This document shows, in pieces, positions 21,264-32,009 of a stretch of 64,000 nt of DNA. The notes beneath the pieces were generated by a model, which was not told the origin of the DNA, made no database searches, and saw only the letters and a list, made by a program, of their open reading frames with translations. The stretch spans positions 459,380,321 to 459,444,320 of the forward strand of contig CM060990.1 in NCBI GenBank assembly GCA_030765065.1, read 5' to 3'. The DNA is from Deroplatys truncata (Eukaryota > Arthropoda > Insecta > Mantodea > Mantidae). The position numbers and the translations under genes are program-made. The first letter of the stretch is position 1, and each line of letters starts with the position of its first letter.

Positions 21264-22710
21264 CTAGTTTTCCGACCGTCGTGGCCACGATCCTTGACTG
21301 GGGCCTATCCCTTGGCCTATGCTTCGTCCTGCCATTGCCCCGCTTAGGTGACCTATCGCGTCATCCATTTCGTGGTGGACTTTTTGCGGCTGTCTTGCCT
21401 GTGATGGGTACCCGCTCGGCGTCCATGCGTAGCTGTACGTAGGCATGCTTAAGAGCTCGTGGTTCTCATCTCTACGTGGCGGGGTCGCTGGCCGGCTTGG
21501 GGGTGTTCTTGGCCTGTTCGGAGGTGTCCTTGGCCTGCCTCGGAGTGTTTCCAGGTCGGTTCGGGGGAGTTTCTGGGCGGTTCGGAGGCGTTCTTGGCCT
21601 ATCCGCTGTTCCACCGTGGAGGTTATTTCCCCGGCGTTTCCTACTATTCGCCGGGTACCTGGAGAATCTCATGTACTGAACGGGATACTCCTCATGTTGC
21701 CTCGGTGGCCTACCCGTGCCCGTTTGGTCCCAGGGCCTATAGTTTCTCTCCCGATTTCTTGTAAATAGCTCTTGATAACGCTGTCGGACTGTGGAATAGT
21801 TGTTCAACGCACCTTGTGCCCTCGTCCCATCATTACGATGCTAATGTATCCGATCAATGTGTCTACCTTCAGTCCTGATTCTGGGCCTATCTTCTTCCCG
21901 CGTTCCGTACCCCTGCAGAGCGGTAAGTAGTTCTATGGCTTCGCTCAGGGTCCTCGGACGTGCTACCACGAGGTGATGACGTATAACGTCTGGGAAGTGT
22001 CGTGTCAGGAGGGATACAAATTCACTTTCGGGCATCGGTGGGTCCAGGAGTTGACTTAGTTGGCCGAGTCGCAAGAAGTAGTCGACCATCGACTCACGCT
22101 TCTCTTTCCTGTATCGGCCATTATTTATTTCTGCGCGCACCCTGTATTGTGCAACGCCACTCCAATATTTTTCTAAAAATGCAGACCTAAAATGTTCAAA
22201 TTGTGCATGCTCGCCCACCGTCAATTGAAACCAACTCAGGGACGGGCCTATCAAGCTCCTTTTTATAATTACCATTTTGAAACGGTCGGGAATTCCCCTA
22301 AGCGCGAAATAAGATTCGAGGTCATTAATGAATTGCTTCGCATTATCGAATTCACTGTTGAACTTGGGGATTCGCAGTTCATTTAAAAATTGTAAAGGTA
22401 TATTGCATTGTTGCAGGGGCCCTACGGTGCTTGACATTTCACTTGCCGTGTGCGGTGAGGCCGAAGGAAGGCAGGCAGGTTCGTTCGACCTCGGTTCGCT
22501 ACTCGGGTTGTTACACTGGAACGACGAAAGCGCGGAAACCTGAGAGGTAATTCGCGCATCCGTGGCTCCTTGGGATCGCGGTTCGATTTGTTCTACCACG
22601 TCCCTGCGAGCATTGACGGTCTGTGTCAGTTCCTCCCTTAATTTGTTAATTTCATCATTAACCCCTGCTTCAAGTGCCTGCTGCTTGTTCTGTAATGATA
22701 CACAATGATG
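21264..22710 (-). pseudogene. gag: Gag with a nonsense change and a frameshift, internal region 5
   Basis: A serine codon in the region after the capsid-like domain has become TAG (21841-21843). An extra base near 21540 shifts the frame inside the proline-rich repeats. Neither lesion occurs in the other copies. The capsid-like region itself (22599-21841) remains open. Confidence 0.8.
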
Positions 22711-23308
22711 TCATTGCTTCTTCCCTTGCCTTATCACTAATTGTACATATTAAGTTTTCATTGTTTACAATTTGTTGGGCCCTGATGGCGTCCATTTCCA
22801 CGACAAGTTCCTTCCTTACTACTTCTACACTATTCTGTGTTGCTTTTAGTTCGTTTCTTATGTATTCTACATCCTCGTAGATTACATTTTGACTTGCTCT
22901 AATTTCTGACAAGACACTCTGTATTTTATTTTCTAAGCCCTGACTGATTTCCTTATGTTGGATGCTTAATTGTGCGGCTATCTGCTGCTGCAATGTTTGT
23001 TCCTGTACTGTTAATCGTTGAGTCAGTGTTTGCCCAAGTGTTTGCTCTTGTTCTGATAATCGTTGAGTCAGTGTTTGCCCAAGTGTTTGCTCTTGTTCTG
23101 TTATTTTAGTGTTGAGGAGGCTCAATTGAGCCAACATTTGTTGCAGCATTTCGCTCGTGTTAAGTGATCCGGTAACTTGGTTTTCTAATGTTTCGCTATC
23201 TCCATTTTCTACACCTACCCGCGTGCTATTGTTAGTGAAATTTTCCCCTTGTTTATTGCTATTACCTTCCATATCGTTGCCGGTTAATTTCTTGCTTCTT
23301 AACAGCAT
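22670..23308 (-). CDS. Coiled-coil N-terminal ORF, internal region 5 (212 aa)
   Basis: It has two 15-residue blocks, as in copy 1. It ends at the same codon as the others and overlaps the Gag frame in the same way. Confidence 0.7.
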   Translation of the reverse strand: MLLRSKKLTGNDMEGNSNKQGENFTNNSTRVGVENGDSETLENQVTGSLNTSEMLQQMLAQLSLLNTKITEQEQTLGQTLTQRLSEQEQTLGQTLTQRLTVQEQTLQQQIAAQLSIQHKEISQGLENKIQSVLSEIRASQNVIYEDVEYIRNELKATQNSVEVVRKELVVEMDAIRAQQIVNNENLICTISDKAREEAMTSLCIITEQAAGT

Positions 23309-23666
23309 TTACAATACATAACCCAGTTTCTTATATCTATTGCATATACACTCCCTTCCAAAAGTTTATTAACTTATGTATCATACAGTTAACACTTACT
23401 CGGTGCTGGGTTGAGCTGCTGCGAAGGGTTGTAATAGTTCACTAACCACTTCCCTACACTTACACACTTTTTGAACACTGATGATGTCTGCGCTGAATGT
23501 CTGCTTCCTTGTTGTAATGGAGCGGCGTCGATGTCGCTTGTTGCCACGCGTCTATCGGTACACTCTGCTGCTGGTGGTTGCTGATGTCGTCATCGGCGTC
23601 GTCTTTCTGTCCCTCCTTCCGTTGTCGGTTCTCCGGGTGTGTTATCCGCTGGCAGTATTTCGAGCC

Positions 23667-23684
23667 CCAACGTAGTGGGCGCCA
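23667..23684 (-). promoter_or_regulatory. Primer binding site of internal region 5
   Basis: Identical to the site at 411-428, beside LTR 6, the outermost 5' LTR of the array. Confidence 0.7.
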
Positions 23685-23686
23685 TA

Positions 23687-24551
23687 TGACGCTGACCTCT
23701 GACGCATCTGTGTTGTTCCTGGCAGTTGCTTCAGTGGACTCAGAGTCCCGGGTTCGATGGTTGGATGGCAGGGATTTGGAATTTGTTTTTGGTAGAGCTG
23801 AGGTTCTTGTTTCCAGGGGTGGTGACACTGCCTTGATGATATTAATAACACTGCCGGCGAAGTTTGAATTATTTCTTTATTTGGTTACGTAGATTCCTAT
23901 CTGGTCGACCCGCCACCTTCGTCGTCGAAACAACTGTTATTCTTATCACTTTCGAAGTCGCTACTTATGTGTTTCTCCGACTAGCCCTCGAATTGCCTAG
24001 ATTTCATAACTTCATTTTTACACTATAAACTTTCTGATTATTTTCTTCTAATTTCGTTTCGTCGACCGTCCTCGTGGTTAGTTTGTACCGCCATGTCCCG
24101 GCGTTTCCTTTCCTCCTTCACGCCTTTCGCCAAAACTTAGCATTTTCCCCCACCTTTCTTAAGTTTCGTACCGTCTTAAGTTCAAACGTATCATGTGATG
24201 TATACGCGATCTTTCGATTGGCTATCATTTTGTTTCATGATTTTTATTATTGGCTACCCCCACTTGACAACTTTCACATCTGCTTCTTACAGCTTATTTT
24301 GAGTTTTAAAAATCTTCCCACGAACATTCTTAGATCGTAGATAAGGCACATATATTTCCTGACCCACCTAAGCTGTGAAACCGTTGTAAACCCTGTCCGA
24401 GCCAGAGTACAAAGGCGAAACTTCCGGTAGGCTTGTTGTCATCCACGCAGGTAAAATACCTTGGAGGACAACAAACTTTGTTTCCTGTCTTCCCTACAAA
24501 ACCCATTTCTAATATGAATTCAGCACATTTTCGTCGCTATGTTCGATCCTA

Positions 24552-24624
<73 letters not shown>

Positions 24625-24651
24625 TCTCCTGGGTCTCGATAACCAGCTTCA
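23687..24651 (-). repeat. LTR 6 (965 bp), right edge of the array
   Basis: This is the outer 5' LTR. It starts TGACGCTG and ends CAGCTTCA, after which the sequence changes to AACGCAAG instead of the usual TATGCCC. The first bases right of it (from 24652) should be the target-site duplication of the founding insertion; the partner copy would be at the unseen left end. Confidence 0.85.
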
Positions 24652-26490
24652 AACGCAAGAAACAAACAGCACTTAAGCGCACTGCAATGGAAGCTAAAAG
24701 AAAGAAGAAAAAAAGGACTAATGAAGAAATGGAACATCTTACTACTCATGAGCTTGTTGCATCAGGCGATCGTTCAACATCAAGCAGGCAAGGAAGTGAT
24801 GACGCTGGCGACAGTGGAAATTCCTGTGTCATCGTTCAGCAAATATCAGCAACATACAAACCGCAAGAGCAGCAAAAGCTCCAGCAACTTGAGATACTTG
24901 GCAATTGTTAAATCCCCGTCTCTCTGAAGTTTTTTAAGCGCGCAAAAACGCCAACATAAACGGAGCTTATAGTATTAATGGCTGCTGCAGAAGTTTTCGG
25001 GCATGAAACTGAAAATCTGCTAATAAATCGCACTTCTCTTCAACGCCTTAGAAAAAATTTAGGGAAGCGAGACACACAGAAATTAAGCACAAATGTAACT
25101 TAAACTATTACCAAGAATTAGTTGCGCTCTGGGATGGAAAGTTGCTCCCAGCACTCAAAGGTGCAGAACAGATTGATAGACTGGCAGTAATAGTACTTTT
25201 CAAGGCAGGAAGCAATTGTTGATAGTCCCTGACGTCCCAAAATCTTCAGGAGAAGAACAAGCCATGGCTGTTTACCAAGCAGAAGAGAAATGAGGTATAA
25301 CCGACAAAATTTAGGCACCTTGCTGTGATATCACAGCAAGTACCATAGGTCGAGTAAATGGTGCCTGTACAAATCTATAAAGAATGTTCAGTCGAGACTT
25401 GTAATACCTCCCTTGCCGTCATCACGTATTTGAGCTAGTTTTCAGGAGGTGTTTCGATTCACTGATGGGTGCAATTTCTGGTCCAGACATGGTACTTTAC
25501 AAAAGGTTTAGAGAAACCGGACGAAACTCGACAAGAACATTTACATAACTGGTAGCAATGAAGTGCCTAATAATGTCTGCTCTACCATTCTTGGATTTCT
25601 TGAGCACCACTTTTCTGCACAGAAACAACGGCGAGAGAATTGCTGGAGTTAGCGATGATCTTTTTGGCGGCATTCCGAAGAACGCAATATTGTTTCGTAT
25701 ACCAGGAGCTATAAGTCATGTTAGGTGGATGGCAACGGCTATATATGAAAATTAAAGATATGCCTGTTTCAAGATCAATTTCAGTTTTCTCATGGGGAGA
25801 AGGACTATTTAACAAGTATATGTATTTTTCTTTCTCGAGTGTACGTCAAAGCCTGATTTGTCATCAGAAGCGATTAAGGCACTTTATCATGATTTCCTAT
25901 TCATGGGTCAATTGATAAAGTATCAGGATATTGATCCAATAATCACTAAGAATGCTGCAAAACACTTTTAAAACCATCTACGGCACTTAACTCCGGAAAC
26001 TTGACTCTATTCTTGTTTGATTGCAGTGTTCCAACAATGGTTAAGGCTAATACTGGCTCAAGTTATCTTGGAATCAGACAAAGATGAAAAAGAAGAAGAA
26101 ATAAAAAAAATAAAATAAAAAGTAAATTAAAGAGGTAAATTCCGCACAAAAATTCTATTTCTTCCTTTACGAACATCGAGTTTTCGTCTCCTGCCACAGA
26201 AACTTTCTTCACTGATTTTCTATCAGTACCATTTTATCAACAAATACCCTTCAACATGGAAGGATGACCCTGGTTACAAAAGTGGAATTCAGAAAGTTGA
26301 GGAAACAGATGTGAATGACGTTGCAGAAAGTGGTGCCAAACTTATTCAGGATTACAATAACATTCTCAATAAAAATGAAACTGAGAAACAATTTGTATTA
26401 CAGATCGTTGCCGGAGATTGTAAAATATACCCAGCTGCTGCTAAATCTTCTCTTAGGAAAAATAATGTTATGTTCGTTCATTTGAATTAA
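24652..26490 (+). pseudogene. Decayed transposase-like gene of an insect repeat family
   Basis: Fragments in shifting frames line up in order with a family that I recall as widespread in insect and cnidarian genomes but usually named only as uncharacterised. They are LWDGKLLPALKG and DRLAVI (about 25125-25190), DVPKSSGEEQAMAVYQ (about 25225-25285), CRHHVFELV (about 25415), SGPDMVLYKRF (about 25480), then 25558-25755 with RIPGAISHVRWMATAIY, then LLFDCSVPTMVK-like residues (about 26020), and finally VNDVAESGAKLIQDYNN...KQFVLQIV (about 26310-26410). The D-T-A-S, CRHH and HVRWMA motifs suggest an RNase-H-like, perhaps hAT-related, transposase; that is inference. Many stops and shifts show it is dead. 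An open N-terminal piece at 24687-24911 may belong to it. Confidence 0.6.
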
Positions 26491-27200
26491 GTTTTGATTC
26501 TACAGCAATTATTGTTGTAAATAAATATGTGTGTTTTTCTTAATAGAAGTTGTGTGCGTCAAAAAGAAAGTTACACTTTCTTAAATTTTTCAGGTTAGCT
26601 GAGTAGTTTTTCGAATGAATTTTTGAGTAATCTGATTCAGTATATTTTTAAACAATTACTGGGGTTATCTGGATGTGTCACATAAATTTCTCTAAGGACT
26701 GGTTCTACAATGTCCCGATAAGCTTGCCTACAATTCCTCTCTAAATTAACTTTTCTGGCCGTTAAGTAATGCTCTCGTTCTACAATCACACGGCTTCCAC
26801 TAGATAGCAATCCTATAGGATAACCTGTGATGTGTTAAGTTTGCCATTCTGAAGTCAACGGAAATGCCACCATTGGAGAATTCGTAAGCTAGAAAACAAA
26901 TGAGAATTGCCTTGCGAAGCAGACAACTAACAAAATTAAAGTTAATGCTTATCACGTGTTTTTTTGCCGTTGTTATAATGGAAGTGACGAAGCAGAGCAG
27001 GGCTTTACTAAAGGACTTTACTCATGACGACTGCAAAAGACTGTCAAACCTCGTAGAAACGTATAAGGTTCCACGAGAATAAAAAGTAACCTGGAGGGGT
27101 AAAAATGCTGAGAGATAATCGCGTCATAGTTCACACAACCTTATCTCTGTGTTGGTGAATATTTGCTGTTCTACTTCTCGTTTCCTTGTGCTGCTTCTGC
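26491..27200. other. Unassigned AT-rich sequence
   Basis: A minus-strand frame of about 65 codons (26822-26640) and a plus-strand frame of 60 codons (26900-27082) are open but match nothing I recognise. No repeat structure is visible. Confidence 0.4.
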
Positions 27201-27365
27201 TAAGCCAAAATCTATACTATATAATATCATAAAGGGGGAAAATGAGTATATGTATGTATGTGGATTAATCTTAAAAACCACTAAAACTATTTGGATAATT
27301 ATTTCACATTGTAAAGCCTAAGCCTTTGCGACGGACATGGACTATAAAACACCTTATAATTTCTG
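27200..27365 (+). repeat. Possible Helitron-type dispersed repeat segment
   Basis: The order ATGAGTATATGTATGTATG, then a ...CTTAAAAACCACTAAAAC... stretch, then a TTTCACATTGTAAAGCCTA-like stretch and GACATGGACTATAAAA resembles, from memory, a motif chain common in non-autonomous insect Helitrons. No 5' TC or 3' hairpin-CTAR end was located. Confidence 0.3.
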
Positions 27366-28429
27366 TTCACATATTACTAAAATACTAATAAGCGTTTGCA
27401 AAGCCTGTGCATTAGAATACAAACACAATGGGACCATAAAACATATGAAGATATCAAGAGAGAGGTTAAAGAAGTCAGACGTTCCGTTTAAGTGAATATC
27501 GGGATTTTTCATCCATTATTACGAATTGCCGAGGCTGTACGAAATTACAATTGTAAGGGATAAAGGGGAGGATTAACCACAAAATATTATGTGTTATTGT
27601 ACAATGATTTCATACAGAACGGTGAAAGGCACGTAAAATTAATTAAAACGCCATTCAATTTTAAAAACCTATTCGTGAAACGACAGGTAAGCCAGGTAGC
27701 CTTTTATAAAGGCAACTTATAAATTTCGTATTCATCCAATGTTTGGAAATAATTCTTTCTCTCTCTTAAGATCTTAGATTTTCTCCTGTTATGCAGAAAC
27801 GTACTTATTTCCTCGTCGTCGTCCGATAAATACAATTCTCCCCTAAATACTATTTCTACTGATAAAAATTGTGTGAAACCTGAACGTGAAAACTTGTTAC
27901 TGTCGGATAATGGACGTATCGACTACTTCGGCTAGCCGAAAACTTATCGGCTAAGATATCTTCCGAGTAGTGCTGCCCAGAGATTGTAGGTTGCCCATCG
28001 CTAAGAAATCCGGTAAATAACTTTATCGGCAATTTATCGGCAGGTTGTAGAACCGGCCTCAATTGCAGTAAAGAAATTGGTCGAGATAGTGAAGAATATA
28101 CAGATTTTTAAAGGAATTAGTTGTTGCGTATACTATTTTCCAGTGGGTTTGAGCGTCACCTAGAAGTTGTCGGATTGAGATGAAATCTTGCATAGACCGC
28201 CCTTCTGCCGATTGGAACAGGAATTGGAGGTGGGAGCACATACTATTAACTTTCTTTTTTAATTGAGGCACTCACAGTAAGATTCAGATCAGAACGGAAG
28301 GAAATAATACGGAAACACAAAACAGTTAGACTTCATCCAAAATTAATGAGTATAGATTTGGAGATTAGGATTAAATACAGAGTAGGATTTCAGCACTACG
28401 GCCAAGGCTAGGCTTATTGCCTCTCCTGC
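27366..28429. other. No recognisable feature
   Basis: This is AT-rich DNA. Short open frames on both strands (for example 27856-28062 and 28059-28271, minus) show no familiar motif. Nothing else is visible. Confidence 0.4.
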
Positions 28430-28870
28430 GGGAGGAATGGATGAGGGAGGGAGTACAAAGTGTGGCCAGATCTGATGGCGGCATGCGCAGCACAGTTGGA
28501 TCCCTAACGTTTCCAGATTGAAATCCCTGAACGCCCCTTCGATGGCCTCCCCTATGATCTCGGACAGGTTCAGGCGGAATGTTCCATGCCAGGGAAAAAG
28601 AGCTCTCTCGTCAAAGCACATCCACCGCATTTACCACACGTCACAGTCCATCGTGCCTAATTCTGCTACCCTGCAAGATGAAAGAAAACGAGATGAGGGG
28701 AAATGAACAGAAAAGTTTGTGACAGTGTACCCCAGGATTCGTCTACCTGGAAAGTCCACAAAAATGCTCGAGGGCAGGGTGGTGGGTCCAACGGGAATCG
28801 AACGCGGTACCTCACGATTGCGAAACCCAGACTCTCCCCATGTGAGTCTATTGTTAAACTTGACTCACTG
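28430..28870 (-). mobile_element. tRNA-derived SINE copy A (diverged)
   Basis: It shares a body with copies at 49420-49870 and 63400-63850: CCTAACGTTTCCAGATTG near one end, then CCCTGMAA..GAAAR..AACGARATG, then a CCACAAAAA-type block. On the minus strand the head includes a B-box-like GTTCGATTCCC (28797-28807). Open frames seen here are by-products of the repeat. Confidence 0.6.
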
Positions 28871-29690
28871 TGCGAATGCCTTGAACTGGACGGCAATTGC
28901 TCCTTTTATGACCGAATGGTGTGTAAGTATCCGGGTCACGCATATCGTAACTCAAAATTCCCACAAAAATTATAAACATGTAGGTGCACCTGGCTTACCT
29001 GCATTACTGTAAGTGTTGAAAATAATGGTCTTAGTTGCGAAAGCACTTAATGTATCTGTAATTCATCCAGTTTTTCTTCAATCAAAACTTTGCGATGTTA
29101 AACTCGTATTTTCTTCAAGAAGGACTCTACGCATTGAAAGCGATAATGTGACAAATATCCTCATGCCTTCAGACGAGATTATGGATTCATGAGCTTATAA
29201 ATAGCTGCCTCATAGCAACTATAACGTTTGGAAACTCGTAACAGTGATTAAATAAAAGGAAATAAAATTCATAAAAATGTTGCTTGCATATTCATTTTCT
29301 TGAACAATAAACTTTAGAAAACACACCTTCTTGTAAAATCCAAATAAATTGTGATTGTAATTCCCATTACCGTTAAATGCACGGTTAATTTACGTTTTTA
29401 TCACTGTTACCTTTTTCAACACTTTGGACATCCCAACCTCTTTCCTTATTTAATATAACATGGCAGTAGAATAAAAATTACAATCCCAGAGCAAAGGGAA
29501 ATGCGGACAATTAATGAGGCGTATAAGCCAATTAGCTTAATTATCGTGTAATTAAATTATACGTGTTTTGACACCTAGGCGCCTTTGAGGATATTTGCTG
29601 CCAAGGAGTCGGCGTCTCTAAGTGCTTGTCACTTGTCAAGCTTGATTGACAAGAGTTGACACGTTATGTACGATAGGTCAATCAATCAGA
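28871..29690. other. No recognisable feature
   Basis: This is AT-rich unique-looking sequence. The only visible structure is a small hairpin with 7-bp arms (CTTGTCA/TGACAAG, about 29631-29652). Confidence 0.4.
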
Positions 29691-30330
29691 TAATGATCTA
29701 CATGAATATAATTATCTCGCCTCATTGATATCAAAGGGCTTAAACCGCTAACAAAGACTATATCGCCCTATAGCCCCTTGGATTCCCAGTATCACATGTC
29801 CTAAATGGCTGGTCGCGCGCCATTCATAGGTTAATAGAATTGTTGCGCATCTTTGACTTCAAAGGTTGAAGCTTGCGGCTAAAGTCATAGACGGCTTGGA
29901 TTTCCAGTACCGTATATGTGTGTTGCCCTGTGATATTAAAGAATGCCGACAGTATGATAAAGATCATATACGTGTATATAATTATCAACCTCATTGACTT
30001 TAAAGGACTGAATCCGCTGGCAAGGGGAGGATACCCCCGTCGCATGCATTTTATTAAACTAAGTGTATATTATTTGATTCGCAACCTTCTATGCAGGATA
30101 TGTTATGATATATTCGGCAGCTGGCTCCAGTCTATCGCCAACGATAAAACGTGTTAGAACCAGTCCGACAATCCTCCCGCTTAAAACCTACACATGTGTA
30201 TAATTATCACACCTCAATGGCTTTAAAGAGTTGAAGCCGCGTGCAAGGAAGTGGGTACCACCGTCGCGTGTATTTGATTGATTGATATAATTAAGTGTAT
30301 ATTAATTGACTCGCGAGACTTGATTGAGTT
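29690..30330 (+). repeat. Four degenerate copies of a local repeat
   Basis: Related segments begin near 29705, 29845, 29975 and 30198. Shared features are TATAATTATC..CCTCATTG, then a TTTAAAGGxxTGAAxCCGC-like stretch, and in two copies an A-T-rich end with AAGTGTATATTA. Spacing is 130-225 bases, so it is an old, uneven tandem repeat or repeated insertion of one element. Confidence 0.55.
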
Positions 30331-31325
30331 CCACTGTTCACACACACACATGCATACATGAATCTCTTTTTCTAAACCCTCTCTCTCCCTCTTCATCTCT
30401 TCCTCTGTCTCTCTCTCTTTCTCCCCCCACCGCCAGTATCTTTCATGGACGTTTCCCTTAAACTTAAACACAGGCACAGACTGACAATACAATTATAAAA
30501 TTATATAAATAATTCCAACCTTTAAATATACTTTTGTTAACGCAGTGTGCAGGGGCCAATTCAGGAAGCCATTAAAACTACCGGATTTGAACGAAGGACA
30601 ACTGAACTATAATAGCTACAGGCGACGATGCAAAGTACACGAGAATTGTGGTCAGTATTATGCTAGCGGTAGCGAAATTTGGAATCGTGTCATTCCGAAA
30701 TACTTAATCCCGATAGTATTATAAGCTTATGTTAAGTGTATATACTAGACAACTCCTCTTTCTTTAGATGAAATGTTAAAGCAGGAAAAAACGTGTTCGA
30801 AACGAACAGAACAATAGTCGTGGTTCTGCATTTCCGAGGGGATGCATCTCTTCATGTAAACAAGTCAGACCCTTTGGGCACTCATGACTGAGCCTGCCTG
30901 AACTGTGTTGAAAACTGAAGCAGGTGTATAACCCTCTGTGGGCATAATATACAGTCATACACAAGGTTCGCTTACAACTGCTAAAACATCCCCTCCTGTC
31001 ATTTCCGAGAGAATATATACTTAAGAATAAAACACCATTGAGGAAAGTAATTTCATAGATTAAAAAAACGTGTATTTTATTGTTTAATGTATGTTGGTTG
31101 AAAATATGTTTACAACTGATGGAATTTTCCCTCACAGCATCCCAGAGAAATACATGTACTAAACAATAGGCCAGCCTCCAGACAAAGACAAGATTAGCAT
31201 TTCCTCAAACCCAGTTCTAAGGGCTGTTTACGCTAATATTTTTAAATCACACAACAACATTCCTACGCACTGCCTCGACTCGAAAAACATTAAAGTGAAA
31301 TACGACCTCCTTTAAACCTGACAGG
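30331..31325. other. Unassigned; CA and pyrimidine-rich tract at 30338-30430
   Basis: A short (CA)n run and a CT-rich tract are followed by AT-rich DNA. The 119-codon minus-strand frame at 30776-31135 has no recognisable motif. Confidence 0.4.
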
Positions 31326-31524
31326 ATAATTCTTTGAAAATATTGTTGACAATAAACCAGCCTCTCGAGCAGGACATAACGTGTTTATTGTTATTCTTTT
31401 AATAAAGTATTTTTACAATAAATGCAAAGCCCGTGTCATTTCACGCAAGAGTTTACCGATAATTATTTAGAAGGGGATGTTTATTTTTTCTAGAATAATC
31501 GATTTCAAACATATATATATATAT
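31326..31524 (+). repeat. Local repeat copy 1, flanking the second LTR element
   Basis: It begins with ATTCTTTGAAAATATTGTTG and ends with a TA-rich run. It matches 36491-36670 over most of its length, including TTATTCTTTTAATAA and TTTTTTCTAGAATAAT. The LTR element is inserted in its terminal (TA)n. Confidence 0.65.
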
Positions 31525-32000
31525 TGTCGTATGCCTCACTTTGTATTATTTCAACTTCAGAGGAGAGCTACTCGCTTGCGAGAGGGATCGTTAACCAAAC
31601 AAAGAACTTTAATTTACGAGGCAACGACGAAGGGCGCAGCTAAGTTAAATCTCGAAATAATTACTACACCAGCACAATGCCTGGCTTAAGGGAGAGGAAA
31701 GGATTCTATTCTACCATAATTAAAAGTTAAAAAGCGTGGATGGCACAGAATTTATTGGATGAAGTTAGTTACATACCTTTGCCCATTGCCTGCCGACGAG
31801 GACATCGTGTGTTAGCTGTTTCCCGTCTGTCTCACCCGAAGCCTACTCACTGAATCCCACAAGAAGCCCCACGCCAAGCTCGGCGTCAGTAACGCCTCCT
31901 AGACACACTGTTTCCCCTGATTCGCCCCTACTCACAGACAAACTGCCGTGCTTCGGAGTCCAGAGAGCGTCTTAACATTAATATCTGTGCACATGCCACA
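31525..32000 (-). repeat. 3' LTR of the second LTR element
   Basis: Plus strand starts TGTCGTATGCC and ends ATGCCACA. On the minus strand it is TG...CA with a short imperfect inverted repeat. Confidence 0.88.
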
Positions 32001-32009
32001 TCTCCCCCT
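32001..32009 (-). promoter_or_regulatory. Polypurine tract
   Basis: Minus strand AGGGGGAGA abuts the LTR start TGTGGCATG. This is the expected plus-strand primer site and confirms the orientation. Confidence 0.8.

Larger units (their letters stand above)
1..24651 (-). mobile_element. Tandem array of an internally deleted Ty3/gypsy-like LTR retrotransposon
   Basis: The same 4.6-4.7 kb block recurs head to tail (repeat starts at 4622, 9306, 13976, 18644 and 23260 relative to position 1). One LTR occurs per period, giving six LTRs and five full internal regions; the left end lies outside the window. On the minus strand each internal region reads primer site, coiled-coil ORF, Gag, integrase C-terminal remnant, then the next LTR. 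The sequence stops matching the unit exactly at the LTR edge at 24651. Such arrays are known to arise by recombination between LTRs or by insertion of LTR-joined circles. No protease, reverse transcriptase or RNase H is present, so any movement would need proteins in trans. Local assembly artefact is the main alternative, but copies differ at many sites, which argues against simple over-collapse or duplication of reads. Confidence 0.93.

Noticed and set aside
1-24651. CRISPR-like array or satellite DNA
   Set aside because: The period is over 4.6 kb with coding content, LTRs and primer sites; it is a retrotransposon array in eukaryotic DNA.
26640-26822. Minus-strand frame (GLLSSGSRVIVEREHYLTA region) that looks protein-like
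   Set aside because: It is short, has no ATG and matches no family I know; recorded only as unassigned.
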